DNA of 64,000 nucleotides from CAUZIZ01 sp965218775 (GTDB lineage Bacteria > Acidobacteriota > UBA6911 > RPQK01 > JAJDTT01): assembly GCA_965218775.1 (NCBI GenBank), contig CBDCLS010000004.1:62001-126000 (forward strand), written 5' to 3'. Positions 45,153-55,200 of this stretch are shown here, piece after piece. The translations under genes and the position numbers were made by a program. Numbering within the stretch: the stretch's first letter is position 1; each line of letters starts with the position of its first letter. The notes under the pieces were generated by a model, which saw only the letters and a program-made list of their open reading frames with translations, ran no database searches and was not told the origin of the DNA.

Positions 45153-45389
45153 TCACGAATCGCGCACCCTCGCCGCGCTGCGCGCCATTTCCTCGGCCAT
45201 CCACTCGGCAAACTGAGGAACGCTTCTGTTGAAAAACGTCTCAATCGCCTCTTGGTCGCCCACCTCCAGTACCTGCTCCAGCTCTTCGTGCTGTTCCTCA
45301 AGCAGGTTCTCCAAAATTCGGAGCATGAGACGAATTTGCACCAAACCCGTAACTTTCTCAACCCTCACGATGGGTTCTTCGTCGGCCAT
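45153..45389 (-). CDS. Hypothetical acidic protein
   Basis: 78 residues from the inner ATG (MADEEPIVRVEKVTGLVQIR then LMLRILENLLEEQHEELEQV). A helical, strongly acidic protein with no known domain. An in-frame extension to 45458 adds a very basic sequence and is probably non-coding. The upstream region is interrupted by the IS4 element. Confidence 0.4.
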   Translation of the reverse strand: MADEEPIVRVEKVTGLVQIRLMLRILENLLEEQHEELEQVLEVGDQEAIETFFNRSVPQFAEWMAEEMARSAARVRDS

Positions 45390-45471
45390 GGATGACCGAT
45401 GGCGATTTGTAGGGTTTCTGGTTTTCCTGGGCTTTGAGCCTTTCCTCACGTTTTTCACGTTTTTCCACTGC

Positions 45472-46793
45472 TGTCCGGTTTAGATTGTAGAGATCGTCTA
45501 TAAGTTACATGGGTATAGTAGGTTGCGACGAGGAAGGGGTGTGACGCATTTGAATTTTCGTGGCTTCTCCTTGGCCCCGTACCCAGACGGTCAGAGGCGT
45601 AGTCCAGTCTCTGGCCATGAACCCAAGACGAACGATTTTTGCCCAGCTGATGGAGGGGATTCACCGGGAACAGTTCCAGCGCTGTGTCGAGCGTTACGGA
45701 GGAGACCGCCGGGTGCGCCGCTTCTCGTGCCGGAACCAGTTTCTGGCCATGGCCTTCGCGCAGTTGACGTACCGGGAGAGCTTGCGGGACATCGAGGCCT
45801 GCCTGCGCTCCCGAAGCGAGCTGCTCTATTCGCTGGGATTTCGCGGGGAGGTGGCCCGCAGCACCCTGGCCGAAGCCAACGAAACACGGGACTGGCGTAT
45901 CTACGCCGACTTGGCGCAGAAGCTCATTGTCAAAGCCAGACGCCTGTATGCCAACGAGCAACTCGGTCTGGAGCTGGGGGAGACAGTCTATGCCTTCGAC
46001 TCGACCACCATCGACCTGTGCTTGAGCTTGTTTCCCTGGGCCCACTTTCGCAAGCGCAAGGGCGCCATCAAACTGCACACCCTGCTGGACTTGCGGGGTC
46101 CGATCCCCACCGTCATCGAGATCACCCAGGGAAAGTGCCACGACGTCAACCTGTTGGATTCCCTCGTCATCGAGCCCGGTGCCTTTTACGTCATGGACCG
46201 GGGTTATCTCGACTTTGCTCGTCTGCATGTCGTTCATCAAGCTTGCGCCTACTTTGTGATTCGGGCCAAGAAGAATCTCCGCTTTACTCGCTACACCTCT
46301 CGACCCCGGTCCGATCAGCCCGGAGTTCGCAGCGATCACACCGGGCGCTTGGCCTTGCCAAAATCTCGGCAAGACTATCCAGAGCACTTGCGAAGAGTTC
46401 GCTTCTTCGACGCTCCCACCAACAAATCTCTCGTCTTCCTGACGAACAATTTCACCCTTCCGGCCCTCAGCGTCGCCTCCCTCTACAAACTCCGCTGGCA
46501 GGTGGAGCTGTTCTTCAAGTGGATCAAGCAGCACCTGCGAATCAAGACCTTCTACGGCACCTCCGACAATGCCGTTCGCACCCAGATCTGGATTGCTGTC
46601 TGCGTTTACCTCCTCATCGCAATCCTGAAAAAGGAACTCAAGCTTCCCCAAAGTCTACACAGTATTCTGCAGGTTTTGAGCGTGACCGCATTCGAGAAAG
46701 TTCCCATTTATCAACTACTTATGAGACCTAGCTTGCAGGAAGCCCACAGTCCTAGCTCTAACCAGTTGACTCTATGGGACTTATAACCGGACA
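45472..46793 (+). mobile_element. IS4-family element (ISPepr1-like group)
   Basis: Ends TGTCCGGTT on the left and AACCGGACA on the right (matching 9 bp, with further partial similarity). It contains one transposase gene. No exact short direct repeat is visible in the flanks, although ACGTTTTTC words occur on both sides. Confidence 0.8.
45617..46786 (+). CDS. IS4-family transposase
   Basis: 389 residues from the ATG of MNPRRTIFAQLM, the usual opening of the DUF4372-containing subgroup. The DUF4372 block (QFLAMAFAQLTYRESLRDIE) precedes the DDE domain: AFDSTTIDLCLSLF, MDRGYLDFARL and YKLRWQVELFFKWIKQHLRI with the Glu of the YREK-like motif. Intact. The start at 45617 is chosen by family alignment; a longer open frame begins at 45560. 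Confidence 0.9.
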   Translation: MNPRRTIFAQLMEGIHREQFQRCVERYGGDRRVRRFSCRNQFLAMAFAQLTYRESLRDIEACLRSRSELLYSLGFRGEVARSTLAEANETRDWRIYADLAQKLIVKARRLYANEQLGLELGETVYAFDSTTIDLCLSLFPWAHFRKRKGAIKLHTLLDLRGPIPTVIEITQGKCHDVNLLDSLVIEPGAFYVMDRGYLDFARLHVVHQACAYFVIRAKKNLRFTRYTSRPRSDQPGVRSDHTGRLALPKSRQDYPEHLRRVRFFDAPTNKSLVFLTNNFTLPALSVASLYKLRWQVELFFKWIKQHLRIKTFYGTSDNAVRTQIWIAVCVYLLIAILKKELKLPQSLHSILQVLSVTAFEKVPIYQLLMRPSLQEAHSPSSNQLTLWDL

Positions 46794-47396
46794 CTAGTGA
46801 CGTTTTTCATAAACCCTCCGGTGCAACTAGAAACAACTAAGTCCCTTCTGCAGATTGCAAGAGGGTCGGTATCGGGCTGATTCTTATCTCGGCCTACCCG
46901 ATCTCCTCTCTCGCCTTTATAGACGCCGATGGAGCTCCCGATTGAATCCAACCGGGCCTTCGAGGCGGTGACCTACCCAGTCTTTCCCCGAGGGAAGCGG
47001 GGCTGCGACAGTCACAGCCCCAAGTTCCAGCACAAATCGTGCCAGATTGATTCTGGAATGGAGATAGAAGTCGTCTGGTATGCGTCTAAGTACTAAGTAT
47101 GGTGTAATAAACTGCTCTAAGGAAAGGAGTTAAGATGGAGCCTCCTCCGCTTCAGTCGGGTGTCTTTTGGAGTGCCTCTAGTCAGTGGATCGCAGGTTGT
47201 CCCGGAGAAGGATTCTGACGAAAGTGACGTTCTATTGGCGTCGGTGTGCGCCGTCAGGCCACGACGACGATCATCGAAATACGTTCCCGCAATTGCTACC
47301 TTCCCATGGCTCGGAAAGGAACCCAACTAGGGTACCGACCAGATTGCTGTAAAAATACAACATAAGGCCCGGGTGCCTTGCTTCCTCAGTGGCTTT
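46794..47396. other. Interval without a clear gene, with repeat R2 near its end
   Basis: A tiny open frame starts at 47134 behind AAGGAAAGGAGTTAAG (27 codons, MEPPPLQSGVFW...), but nothing supports it. The third R2 repeat copy is at 47328-47366. No terminator seen for the IS4 gene. Confidence 0.3.
47328..47366 (+). repeat. 38-bp repeat R2, copy 3 (diverged)
   Basis: TAGGGTACCGACCAGATTGC followed by TGTAAAAATACAACATAAG, with about five differences from the other two copies. Confidence 0.6.
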
Positions 47397-48530
47397 CTAG
47401 GCCGGAGGTTGCACCAATTTCAGAGAGACACCGAAAGGTCCGGTTTCTCCCGGAGCGGGCCCTCCGCCTCCGCCTCCGCCCCCGCCTCCTGAGAGACATC
47501 CTGTGATCGAGATGAGACGACCCACCACGTCGTTTCCAGCCATCCCCTCTACGAAGACGAGGGCGAAGCCACTAACCGGGATCGAAACATTCCCGCCCGA
47601 AGGGAAATCGTCACCGGGACATTGGTAGTCTGGGTGGGCACACACATCCCAGACCGGCATGGTAACCAGCTGGTTGCTGGTGTTGCTGATGCCGCCCCCG
47701 CCGAGCAAGTACTGTCCCGGAGCGATGTAGGCGTCGTTGCTACCGGTCAGAGTGTTCACCCCCTGCTTAGTGGGTCCCACCATGTTGCCGGTCTCCACTG
47801 GGTAAGTGTTGGTGCAATAGCTGGCTTCGGGGGAGCAGGACCAGATATTATCGCTGTACCGAGCGGCTCCTGGGCCGCCGAGTGCGATGGAGTAGAACTG
47901 GCTCGGTGCCAGCGCATTGTGGGGCGAGACGGGTCGCAGATTCATCTGTTGTCCGATCTGGCCCTGAGCAAAGGCTGTAGCCACACCTCCGCTCACCAGG
48001 AGTTCTGTTCCGGTTGCGCAAGCGTCACACGGATCTTCGGTGGCAAGGAGGGTATTGGGCAAGAAGAAGGGCTTCGTGCAATTGGAACCGCTGCCAACGT
48101 TGGAAGCTTCTGCATCAGCCCGCACGGACAGGTCCAGAGCATTGATCCCCAGCACACCGGCCATGTAGGTGGGCTGGGAGTGGTTCATCTGGACCGTGAC
48201 CCGCCGGTTTGGCACATCTGCCGTCGCCGTCACGTCTCCGGCAGCGACGGCGTCCCTAAAGATCCGGTTGTTGGAGGCAAGCGTGGTGGCATTCCCTTCA
48301 GCGGTGGAGGGCTGTGGAGCCAAAGGGTCTACTATGAAGGTGAAGGCACCTGCCAGAGCCGCCGCATCCACCGCCCGCTGTGCCGAAACCCTGGCGTGGT
48401 ATAACATGCCGAGGTCTACCGCAAAGGCGGCAAGGCCCACGACAGCAGCGAGCGTCAGAGCAAACGTCATAATGACGAATCCTCTAGTTTCTTGAGTCGC
48501 TGATTGCTGCATTAATTGCTGCTTTGACAT
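47397..48530 (-). CDS. TadE/TadG-like Flp pilus assembly protein
   Basis: About 377 residues from ATG 48530 behind AGGAG. N-terminal Tad-type anchor: RGFVIMTFALTLAAVVGLAA then FAVDLGMLYHARVSAQRAVD and AAALAGA, the hallmark of putative Flp pilus TadE/G-like proteins. The mature part is Ser/Gly-rich with several Cys (NIWSCSPEASYCTNTYP, CDACATGTE) and ends in a run of ten Gly before PAPGETGPFG. It would lie at the cell envelope. No other tad gene is in the window. The longer in-frame start at 48680 is disfavoured because it would bury the anchor. Confidence 0.75.
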   Translation of the reverse strand: MSKQQLMQQSATQETRGFVIMTFALTLAAVVGLAAFAVDLGMLYHARVSAQRAVDAAALAGAFTFIVDPLAPQPSTAEGNATTLASNNRIFRDAVAAGDVTATADVPNRRVTVQMNHSQPTYMAGVLGINALDLSVRADAEASNVGSGSNCTKPFFLPNTLLATEDPCDACATGTELLVSGGVATAFAQGQIGQQMNLRPVSPHNALAPSQFYSIALGGPGAARYSDNIWSCSPEASYCTNTYPVETGNMVGPTKQGVNTLTGSNDAYIAPGQYLLGGGGISNTSNQLVTMPVWDVCAHPDYQCPGDDFPSGGNVSIPVSGFALVFVEGMAGNDVVGRLISITGCLSGGGGGGGGGGPAPGETGPFGVSLKLVQPPA

Positions 48531-49141
48531 TGTCCTTGCTCCTGACAGATTTACCGATTTCCTAAGTCTCTCATTTACTACATCCAACCGATCCCTGTAG
48601 CCTGGGTGATCACGCGCACACAAGAGCCATAAAAAACAAAAGAGTTTATTTAAGGGCCCCGATTTCCTCTTACTTGACATCTCCCCTTCAGCTTCCTCTC
48701 CAGCCAGCCATCCCGGTTCCCCCGGGGCAAGCTGGGTCCCGAGCGGCAGCCGTGTGAAAAATTACTCTAAGGGTCACACACGGACCTTTCTTGCTCGCAC
48801 CCGTTCGGTGTTGGGAGGAGAAGAAACCTTGGAAAAGAATTTCACTGGAAGAGTAGTAGTACGTTAGTCTCCGGGGCAGCCGGGGCAGTCACCACTCCGG
48901 AATTCCTAGATGGTTCAGTAAAAGGTAAGGTAAATCCATTGTACCAGCGACGTGAAGAGCAGTATGTGATCCCGATCACGCGCAGTGCGGGATTCAAACC
49001 AGTCGCTTTTCCACCCCCTTTTCTGCTACAATTCTCGTAGCTGCTCACGCCACAGGGACCCTTCCCGAGCAGCACTTAGATCACGGAAAAAATGCGCGCA
49101 ACAGAGTCCGCTCAACGGCGGCTCTAACGGGAGGATTGCAG
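48531..49141. other. Interval without a gene
   Basis: AT-rich patches (48640-48680) and scattered short frames with no motif. The end carries a GGGAGG ribosome site for the next gene. No convincing tRNA or terminator was found, although a T-loop-like word occurs near 48985. Confidence 0.3.
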
Positions 49142-50053
49142 ATGGGCAAAGTCATCAATCTGGGGTCGCACTTCAAGCGATCTGCACTCAAAACCGCCCC
49201 AAAAAAGCGCCGCAAGAAGTTCACCCTCACCACCTTCGGCGGCATGGGGATGGAGTGGCATGCGAGGATTCAGTTCATTGCCAAAGACAAGGGTTTCGAG
49301 TGCTGGGACACCGCCGAGCACGGTCTGTGGGAGACGCCTGGGGAAGAGGAACTGCCGCATCGGGTCGCCACCAGCGATGTGCCGCTGACGTGGCGCACAG
49401 CTGCGCGGGTGTTGTCCGAGCGCGGCAACTACGAGTCGATTCCGGAGTGCTCGCTGGCAAGTGTGACGGTTGACGGTCTTAAGGGTTGGCAGGCCGACAT
49501 GTTGGCCCTGTGCTGGACGCGGTTCGGCGACGATCAGGACCGCAACTACGGGAAGGATTTTCTCAGCCTAAGCGACGCACAGTTGGCAGCGCTCGCGAAG
49601 GAGTATGGCAGCCTGGTTCCGAGCTGGGGGGAGAAATCGAAGTTCCTCGTCGCGTATGAGGAGATCATCCATTACTGCGACGAGGAGTATGACGAGCCCA
49701 TATTGGTGGGCTTCAAAGAGTACTCCCTCGGCCAACTGTTGGACCACTTCAAAATTGCGCGGGGGGCAGGAATGCTGCAGCGGCTGATGGAGGTACTGAT
49801 CGCCGAGGGGGAGCGTCGGCAAGGTCAGATCGAGCTATTTGAACGCGACATCGAAGCCGCCATCGACGAGGTGCTAAAAGATGTTCCGCCGCCGAAAAGC
49901 CGGAACGCTGCAGTGGCAATCGGCATGAAGGTGCGACCACTGAGAGACTATATCCACCGCTACCTGGAAAAATTCGGCGGGGTGCCGGAAGGCAAACACC
50001 AGGTGGACGGCGAGGAGGTCGATTTCGGGCGGCGCGAGCTTACGGTGATGTGA
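49142..50053 (+). CDS. Hypothetical protein, 303 residues
   Basis: Starts at an ATG 7 bases after GGGAGG. Basic N-terminus (HFKRSALKTAPKKRRKKF) then a mixed alpha/beta chain with repeated helical acidic segments (LIAEGERRQGQIELFERDIE, AAIDEVLKDVPPP). No signal peptide or membrane helix; no recognised domain. It may be a DNA- or RNA-binding accessory protein, given its basic start. Codon usage matches the neighbours. Confidence 0.6.
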   Translation: MGKVINLGSHFKRSALKTAPKKRRKKFTLTTFGGMGMEWHARIQFIAKDKGFECWDTAEHGLWETPGEEELPHRVATSDVPLTWRTAARVLSERGNYESIPECSLASVTVDGLKGWQADMLALCWTRFGDDQDRNYGKDFLSLSDAQLAALAKEYGSLVPSWGEKSKFLVAYEEIIHYCDEEYDEPILVGFKEYSLGQLLDHFKIARGAGMLQRLMEVLIAEGERRQGQIELFERDIEAAIDEVLKDVPPPKSRNAAVAIGMKVRPLRDYIHRYLEKFGGVPEGKHQVDGEEVDFGRRELTVM

Positions 50054-50060
50054 TCACGAG

Positions 50061-50304
50061 CTATTCGCTTTTTCTTGTGATCTTCCCGCTTCTGAGAGCC
50101 AGTGTATTGCCTTCTTTGTCGCGTAATTCAAGGCTAGACCACTCTGCGCGAGACCACTCAGCTGGCTCGGACTCTCCAGTGGATTCGCCTTCCCCACGAA
50201 TCCATTTCACGACCCCAGAGGCAATGAGCAATAGACCGGTGATTACCCCGAGAGTGACATCGTCGACAGGGTCGAGTGCTGGGAAGCATTCGACCCAGGC
50301 TTGC
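50061..50304 (-). pseudogene. Short membrane-protein-like fragment
   Basis: Reverse strand, no start: WVECFPALDPVDDVTLGVIT then GLLLIASGVVKWIRGEGEST and LRDKEGNTLALRSGKITRKS, ending TAG. One hydrophobic helix and an acidic/basic tail. It abuts the RadC remnant in a different frame. No family recognised. Confidence 0.3.
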
Positions 50305-50546
50305 GGTCATGCTCCCGATAGAGCAAGTGGTCATTCCTACCATGCGATTCTTGCCATCGAGGTGCAGTACCAGGAAGGTCTCCACCGGCAGAGACGCTAG
50401 GTGCTGGAATGCTTGTAGACCTGGCTCGATGACGTGTACTGCATGCCCACAAAGGGCTGAATTTCAGCGGGTATGACTGGCGAGTCTTTCACTAATAGCT
50501 GGAATTCTTTAATGGTGTAGGTCTGGGTTAAACTTGAACTAGTCAT
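50290..50546 (-). pseudogene. RadC-like JAB-domain protein remnant
   Basis: Starts with a ribosome site (GGAGG) and MTSSSLTQTYTIKEFQLLV then QPFVGMQYTSSSQVYKHSS. A stop then ends this frame, and a neighbouring frame continues with LPVETFLVLHLDGKNRMVGM. This is the RadC signature before the zinc HxH motif. The metal-binding HNHPSG region is absent, so the gene is shortened and frameshifted. Confidence 0.65.
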
Positions 50547-50631
50547 TGCATCCTCCGTCCTAGGATGTGGTGGTCAGGGTCTGGGGGGTGTTGACCGCAC
50601 CCTTCAGGCCCGCTATCTCATCGGGTTAAGA

Positions 50632-50775
50632 TTAGCCCTTTTGCTTTTTTGGCCTGCCTCCCTTTTTTCCATTCAGCTTACTGGATCTAGCTTTTTTCTT
50701 AGAGGTTCGCTTGCCCAGTTCCGCAGTGAATAGAGAAAAAGGAAGGGCGTTGCTGCAATACGGGCACTTGAACAT
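50632..50775 (-). CDS. Tiny zinc-hook protein with a basic tail, 47 residues
   Basis: Reverse strand: MFKCPYCSNALPFSLFTAEL then GKRTSKKKARSSKLNGKKGG and RPKKQKG. One CxxC (KCPYC) at the start and a very Lys-rich tail. It is too short for ordinary gene calling. The layout, a zinc knuckle plus a positively charged tail, fits a small nucleic-acid-binding protein. It lies upstream of the RadC remnant on the same strand, so the two may once have been co-transcribed. Confidence 0.5.
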   Translation of the reverse strand: MFKCPYCSNALPFSLFTAELGKRTSKKKARSSKLNGKKGGRPKKQKG

Positions 50776-50846
50776 AACCGTAGAATAACCTATCTGTTAG
50801 ATTATGTCAAGACAAAATTGGCTTGATCTACAAATCTTCCTGGCGA

Positions 50847-51516
50847 GCACCACCAACTCACCGCAACCTCAAAACGCACGGATTTGCGAGCTCAGCTAAG
50901 CGCTGAAAGCCCTGTCCGGCGGGGATCTCCGCGATTGGCGCGCACCGTTAGGGTCTGCTATTTTACCCCGTTGGGCCGCGTTTTGCTACCTCGCAATCCT
51001 AGTTGATTCAACCATTTAGACCCTTTTCGCTGGGCCGCAAATAATGGCGCGCAACAGTGGTGTTGCGACCCCCTGGAGGGCGAGTTCCGCGCAGCCGGTG
51101 GAGTGCTTGCGCTGCGTAAATGTCCCCCCTGGCGAATCGATTGTCGAAGGGGTAGGGTCGGCGGGATGAGGAAGGTGCTAAGCACCACCAACTCACCGCA
51201 ACCTCAAAACGCACGGATTTGCGAGCTCAGCTAAGCGCTGAAAGCCTTGTCCGGCGGGAATCTCCGCGATTGGCGCACTCCGTTAGGGTCTGCTATTTTG
51301 CCCCATTGGGCCGCGTTTTGCTACCTCGCAATCCTAGTTGATTCAACCATTTAGACCCTTTTTGGTGGGCCGCAAATAATGGCGCGCAATTGCGCTGTTG
51401 CGACCCTCTGGGAGTTGCCTCGCGCAGACCCGATGGGGTGCTTGCGCTGCTCAAATGTCCCCCTTGGCGAATCGATTGTCGAAGGGGTGGGGTCGGCGGG
51501 ATGAGGAGGGTGCGGC
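50847..51516. repeat. Tandem duplication, two 335-bp units
   Basis: Each unit starts GCACCACCAACTCACCGCAA and includes CGCACGGATTTGCGAGCTCA, GCTATTTT, TTGGGCCGCGTTTTGCTACC and GGCGAATCGATTGTCGAAGG. Period exactly 335 bp; the copies differ at scattered positions (roughly 90% identical). No clear gene: long minus-strand frames run through it but have the composition of shadow frames. Confidence 0.85.
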
Positions 51517-51569
51517 CCTCGCAGCCGTAGAAAATCTTTTTTGAAAAATTTTCGGCGGCGCAACAGGCG

Positions 51570-51684
51570 GATCTGTAATAGCCCGGATCTGACCGTACAA
51601 ACAGGGTCAGAGTAGATCGTCCCTGAACGGCCGCTTTCAGAAGCGGACATTCAAGTTTCCCGCGGAAATCTCGAATGAACCACG
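51570..51684 (+). repeat. Dispersed repeat R1, copy E (subtype 2, both modules)
   Basis: GATCTGTAATAGCCCGGATC, GACCGTACAAACAGGGTCAG and GAACGGCCGCTTTCAGAAGC, then GGACATTCAAGTTTCCCGCG and GAAATCTCGAATGAACC. The first half matches copy F, and the second half matches the 3' module of copies A and C. It lies directly after the 335-bp tandem repeat. Confidence 0.75.
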
Positions 51685-51920
51685 CTGAGATTGCAGAAAA
51701 CCAGAGGCTCCTTCCGCTCTGGAGATGCCTTCTAGCCCCAGGCACTTCTCCGGCAAGGGCGATACGTCCAAGTCGAACCCACAAGAATTTTCTCGTCCTG
51801 ATCTCAGCCTTCGATCGACACAGGGCTTCATTTCTTCGCTCCTGGAGTTGCTGAGACTCGATCTGCCGGTTCCGGAATACGCAACCTTGAGTACACGGCA
51901 AAGGCTCTGGGGTGGCGTCG

Positions 51921-52100
51921 TTATCGGTCAGTCCAGTTGTTAGACCTCGACACGTCGTCGTGGATGCCACGGGCGAATTCCCTCAGATATTTCGACGCCA
52001 GCCAGTGCTTCTCCAGATTTCCAGCCACTTCTAGAATGTGTTCGGCCCGGCCTACACACTCCTTGAACCGCACTCTGAAGGGGCCGTATTCGCGGACCAT
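51921..52100 (-). CDS. Small hypothetical protein, 59 residues
   Basis: Minus strand: MVREYGPFRVRFKECVGRAE, HILEVAGNLEKHWLASKYLR and EFARGIHDDVSRS. Helical and soluble with no known domain. The composition looks coding, so it may be a small gene or the N-terminus of a lost one. Confidence 0.3.
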   Translation of the reverse strand: MVREYGPFRVRFKECVGRAEHILEVAGNLEKHWLASKYLREFARGIHDDVSRSNNWTDR

Positions 52101-52236
52101 GGAGTGATCCTAGAAGATCAACGAACATGGTGCAGGGGTGGGTCGAGTGTAGGGTCTGACAACACCTTCTAGCAAGAAGGGTTCTTGTCTGCGACTATGC
52201 CGCTGTGGGCGCGGATGACGAAAGCCCAGGACCGAG

Positions 52237-55200
52237 TCAAAAGTAGACCTTTAGGCCGAGCTGAAGACTCCGGCTCTCACCCACGCCAACAACTGCTCCT
52301 AGACTGCTGCTTTCAAAGCGGTTCCAGGGAATCTGGAAGTTCGGGTGATTCGTCAGGTTGAACGCCTCCAATCGAAATTCGAGCCGACTGTCCTCCGACA
52401 TCTGAAAGCTCCGGAGGATAGCCAGGTCGATATTGAACAACCCCGGACCCTCCACGATCCCCCGCCCGGCATTCCCATACTGAAAGGGTGGGGGTGCTGC
52501 GAACGCGTCGACGTTGAACCAGCGCTCGGGCGTTCGCTGTTGGACAGGCAGGTTCGGATCTCCGACCAACTGCGGACGCTGGGAGGCGCTGCTTCCGACG
52601 TCGAGGCGGTCCGTATCGAATACGGTAAACCACTGTCCCTTCTGAGCGGTCATGATCCCGTAGAGCGTCCAGCCTCGCAGCATTTGCTTCGATACTCTGT
52701 TTCCTGCGAGTCGGCCCTGCCCAAAGGGCAGGTCATAACCGGCCAGGATCGCCAGCCGACCCGGAATGTTGGCCTCGCCCCGACCCCGCTGGCTTGCCAA
52801 AGACACGTTTCGAGATATCGTCCCAGGATCCCCGACGACCCTGAGCCGACCCCCTGTGGTGTCGATGCTCTTCGCCCAGGTGTAGGCTAGCAGTGCCGTG
52901 AGACCCTCGGGTCCCGGCCTCTTCTCGAATTTTATTCCCAGTCCATGGTAGCTCTGACTGCCATTCCCCGTCAGAAGCTGGTAGCTCTGAAGAGCGGGAA
53001 ACGGCCTCCTGTCTTGACGGAAGCCCGGACCGGGTTCTGCATCATTGAATTCGATGATCTGCATTTCGTGGATCGAGCGGGACCCCTGATAGCTGACCTC
53101 GAGTAGAGAGTTGTCCGTGATCCGATGTTGAATCGATGCGCCCCAGTTGGGCACGTACCACAGAGGCATTGGATCTTGAAATCCTGCCACATTGGGAAGT
53201 CCCGCCCCGGACACCCGAATTTCAGGGTCGAATGGATTCGACAGAATCAAGCTTGGGATCGTTGGATCGGAGAGGAAGGTCCTCCGGTCTTCATTCGGTC
53301 GTGGATTACGGGAAACGGGACTATAGACCATTGCTCCTGGCGGTTCATTCCCGTAGAGACCCCCACCGGCCCGGAGAACCGTACCCGACGCGAGCCGGAA
53401 GGACAAGCCCAGGCGAGGCTGCCAGCCGGTCTTGGCAAAGTTCCAAAGCGGTTCATTGGCTGCAAAGCGACCTGTCGCCGGGAAGATGGGGTCGGAGATG
53501 ACCAGGGCTGGACGAAAGCAGTCGGGAACCGGGGAAAGAGACCGCGCCACACACTCGTCTCGCAAGCTACTGGAGAACCCACGCTTGTCGTTCCAGGCCA
53601 GCCTCAGCTCGTAGCGTAGACCCAGATTGAGCGTCAGCCTGGGGGATACCTTCCAGTTGTCCTGAAAATAGAAGTAATGGCCTGGAACCCCGAGGTTCAT
53701 CCTGGTCTCGCTGCCTTCCTGCGAACTGGTTAGATAACCCAGGAGAAAGTTGGCGAATGCATTGCCCGTGTAGCGCTCGGGCGTGAAGTTGAAACTGCTG
53801 CGATTCTGGAAGCCGAAAAAGACGTAGTGGTAACGATAGTGATAACCCGCCTTGAAGAGGTGAGATCCTTGGGTCCAGCTGAGATTGTCCTTGACCTCCC
53901 ACTGACCCTCGGGCAGACCTCCAAGTGTACTCCTTGATCCAATTCTCAAAAGCCCACTCACCGAAACCCTGGGCACTCCGTCCACGTCGACTTCCTTACT
54001 GGGCCAGTTCGGAAGGCCCAAGCTCTCTCCAAAGTCCTCAAGGTCGGCGGTGGTGTTCCCGACAAAGTAAGGTCTTCGGTACCAATGAAGGCCGAACTCG
54101 TTGATGAACCGTCCTTTGATGGTTCGGGTATTGGTGATGTTTTGGGCCAAGCTACTCAACGTGTTGATTTCGCTAAAGATCGGATTCGCGTGTGGGAAGG
54201 CGATTCGTCCGTAATCGGAGAGAAAACGCCCCGACCATCGACTCTCCTCTGTTGTCTTGAAATCCAGTTTCACGAGTACCTGATTGAGATCGTTGTCCCC
54301 TGAACCTGGGAAAGAGCTGGTGAAGTTGAAGCCCCGGGCCGGATCGGTGTTGGGTTCGGGATAGAACTGGAGCAGCTTCAGGGCGATCGGATCCATCCGA
54401 TTCTGAGGGATGGACTGGTTGGGGAAAGGTTGTTCGGTCAGTGGGTTGTCGATCGTCTCGACGAAATGGCCGCTCTTTTCTTGCGGTGTCGGCACATTCC
54501 CCGCCATAAACCGGAATCTGCGGATGCGCTTTCCGTTGTAGCTGACGAACCACCATGCTCTATCCGTTCCATCCAAGATAGCAGGTAGATAGACCGGCCC
54601 CCCAGCAACTGCGCCAAAGTGGTTCTCTTTGGACTCGGGGCGGGGGCCGCGTTGGAAGAAACTGCGAGCCTCCAGATTGTCATTGCGGTGAGACCAGAAC
54701 AAGGTGCCGTGTAGCTGGTTGGTGCCGCTCTTGCTCACGAGGCTGAACTGCCCACCTGCCTTGACCCCATACTCTGCACCGTAGAGACCCGTCTTGATCT
54801 CGAATTCCTGAACCGCATCAGGGTTGACAAAAAAATGCAGGTGACCGTTGGTCTCGCTAACTTGAGAGCCGTCGAGCATGACGTAGTTGTCTGATCGACG
54901 CATACCTTTGACGTTGAAGCCCACGCCGTTTCCGAGGTGGAAGTCGTTGCGGGTCGGTTGTACACCAGGGGTCAACGCTCCCAGTACCCCCACAACATCC
55001 CGCCGAACACCCAAGGGGACGCGGACAATCTTCTGGCTGTCGATCACCTGGCCTAGCTCGGGTGTTTCAGTGTCGAGAGCAATCGTGCTAGCTGCGACTT
55101 GCATCGTCTGACTGATCTGACCGATAGACAACTGGACATTCGCCCGATGGGTGCGTCCCACATCCAGCTTTAGGCCGGTCCGCAACTCACTCTTGAAGCC

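Noticed and set aside
45455..46651. Minus-strand frame of about 400 residues over the IS4 transposase
   Set aside because: The plus-strand product has full DUF4372 and DDE motifs; the reverse frame has none.
45472..46793. Target duplication for the IS4 element
   Set aside because: Only loosely similar ACGTTTTTC words flank it; no exact direct repeat is adjacent to the ends.
48970..49000. tRNA-like T-arm near 48985
   Set aside because: Only a short T-loop-like word is present; no acceptor, D or anticodon arms can be formed around it.
51293..51970. Long minus-strand frame through the 335-bp repeats
   Set aside because: It crosses the tandem repeat and an R1 copy, has low-complexity sequence and no domain; it is more likely a chance open frame.
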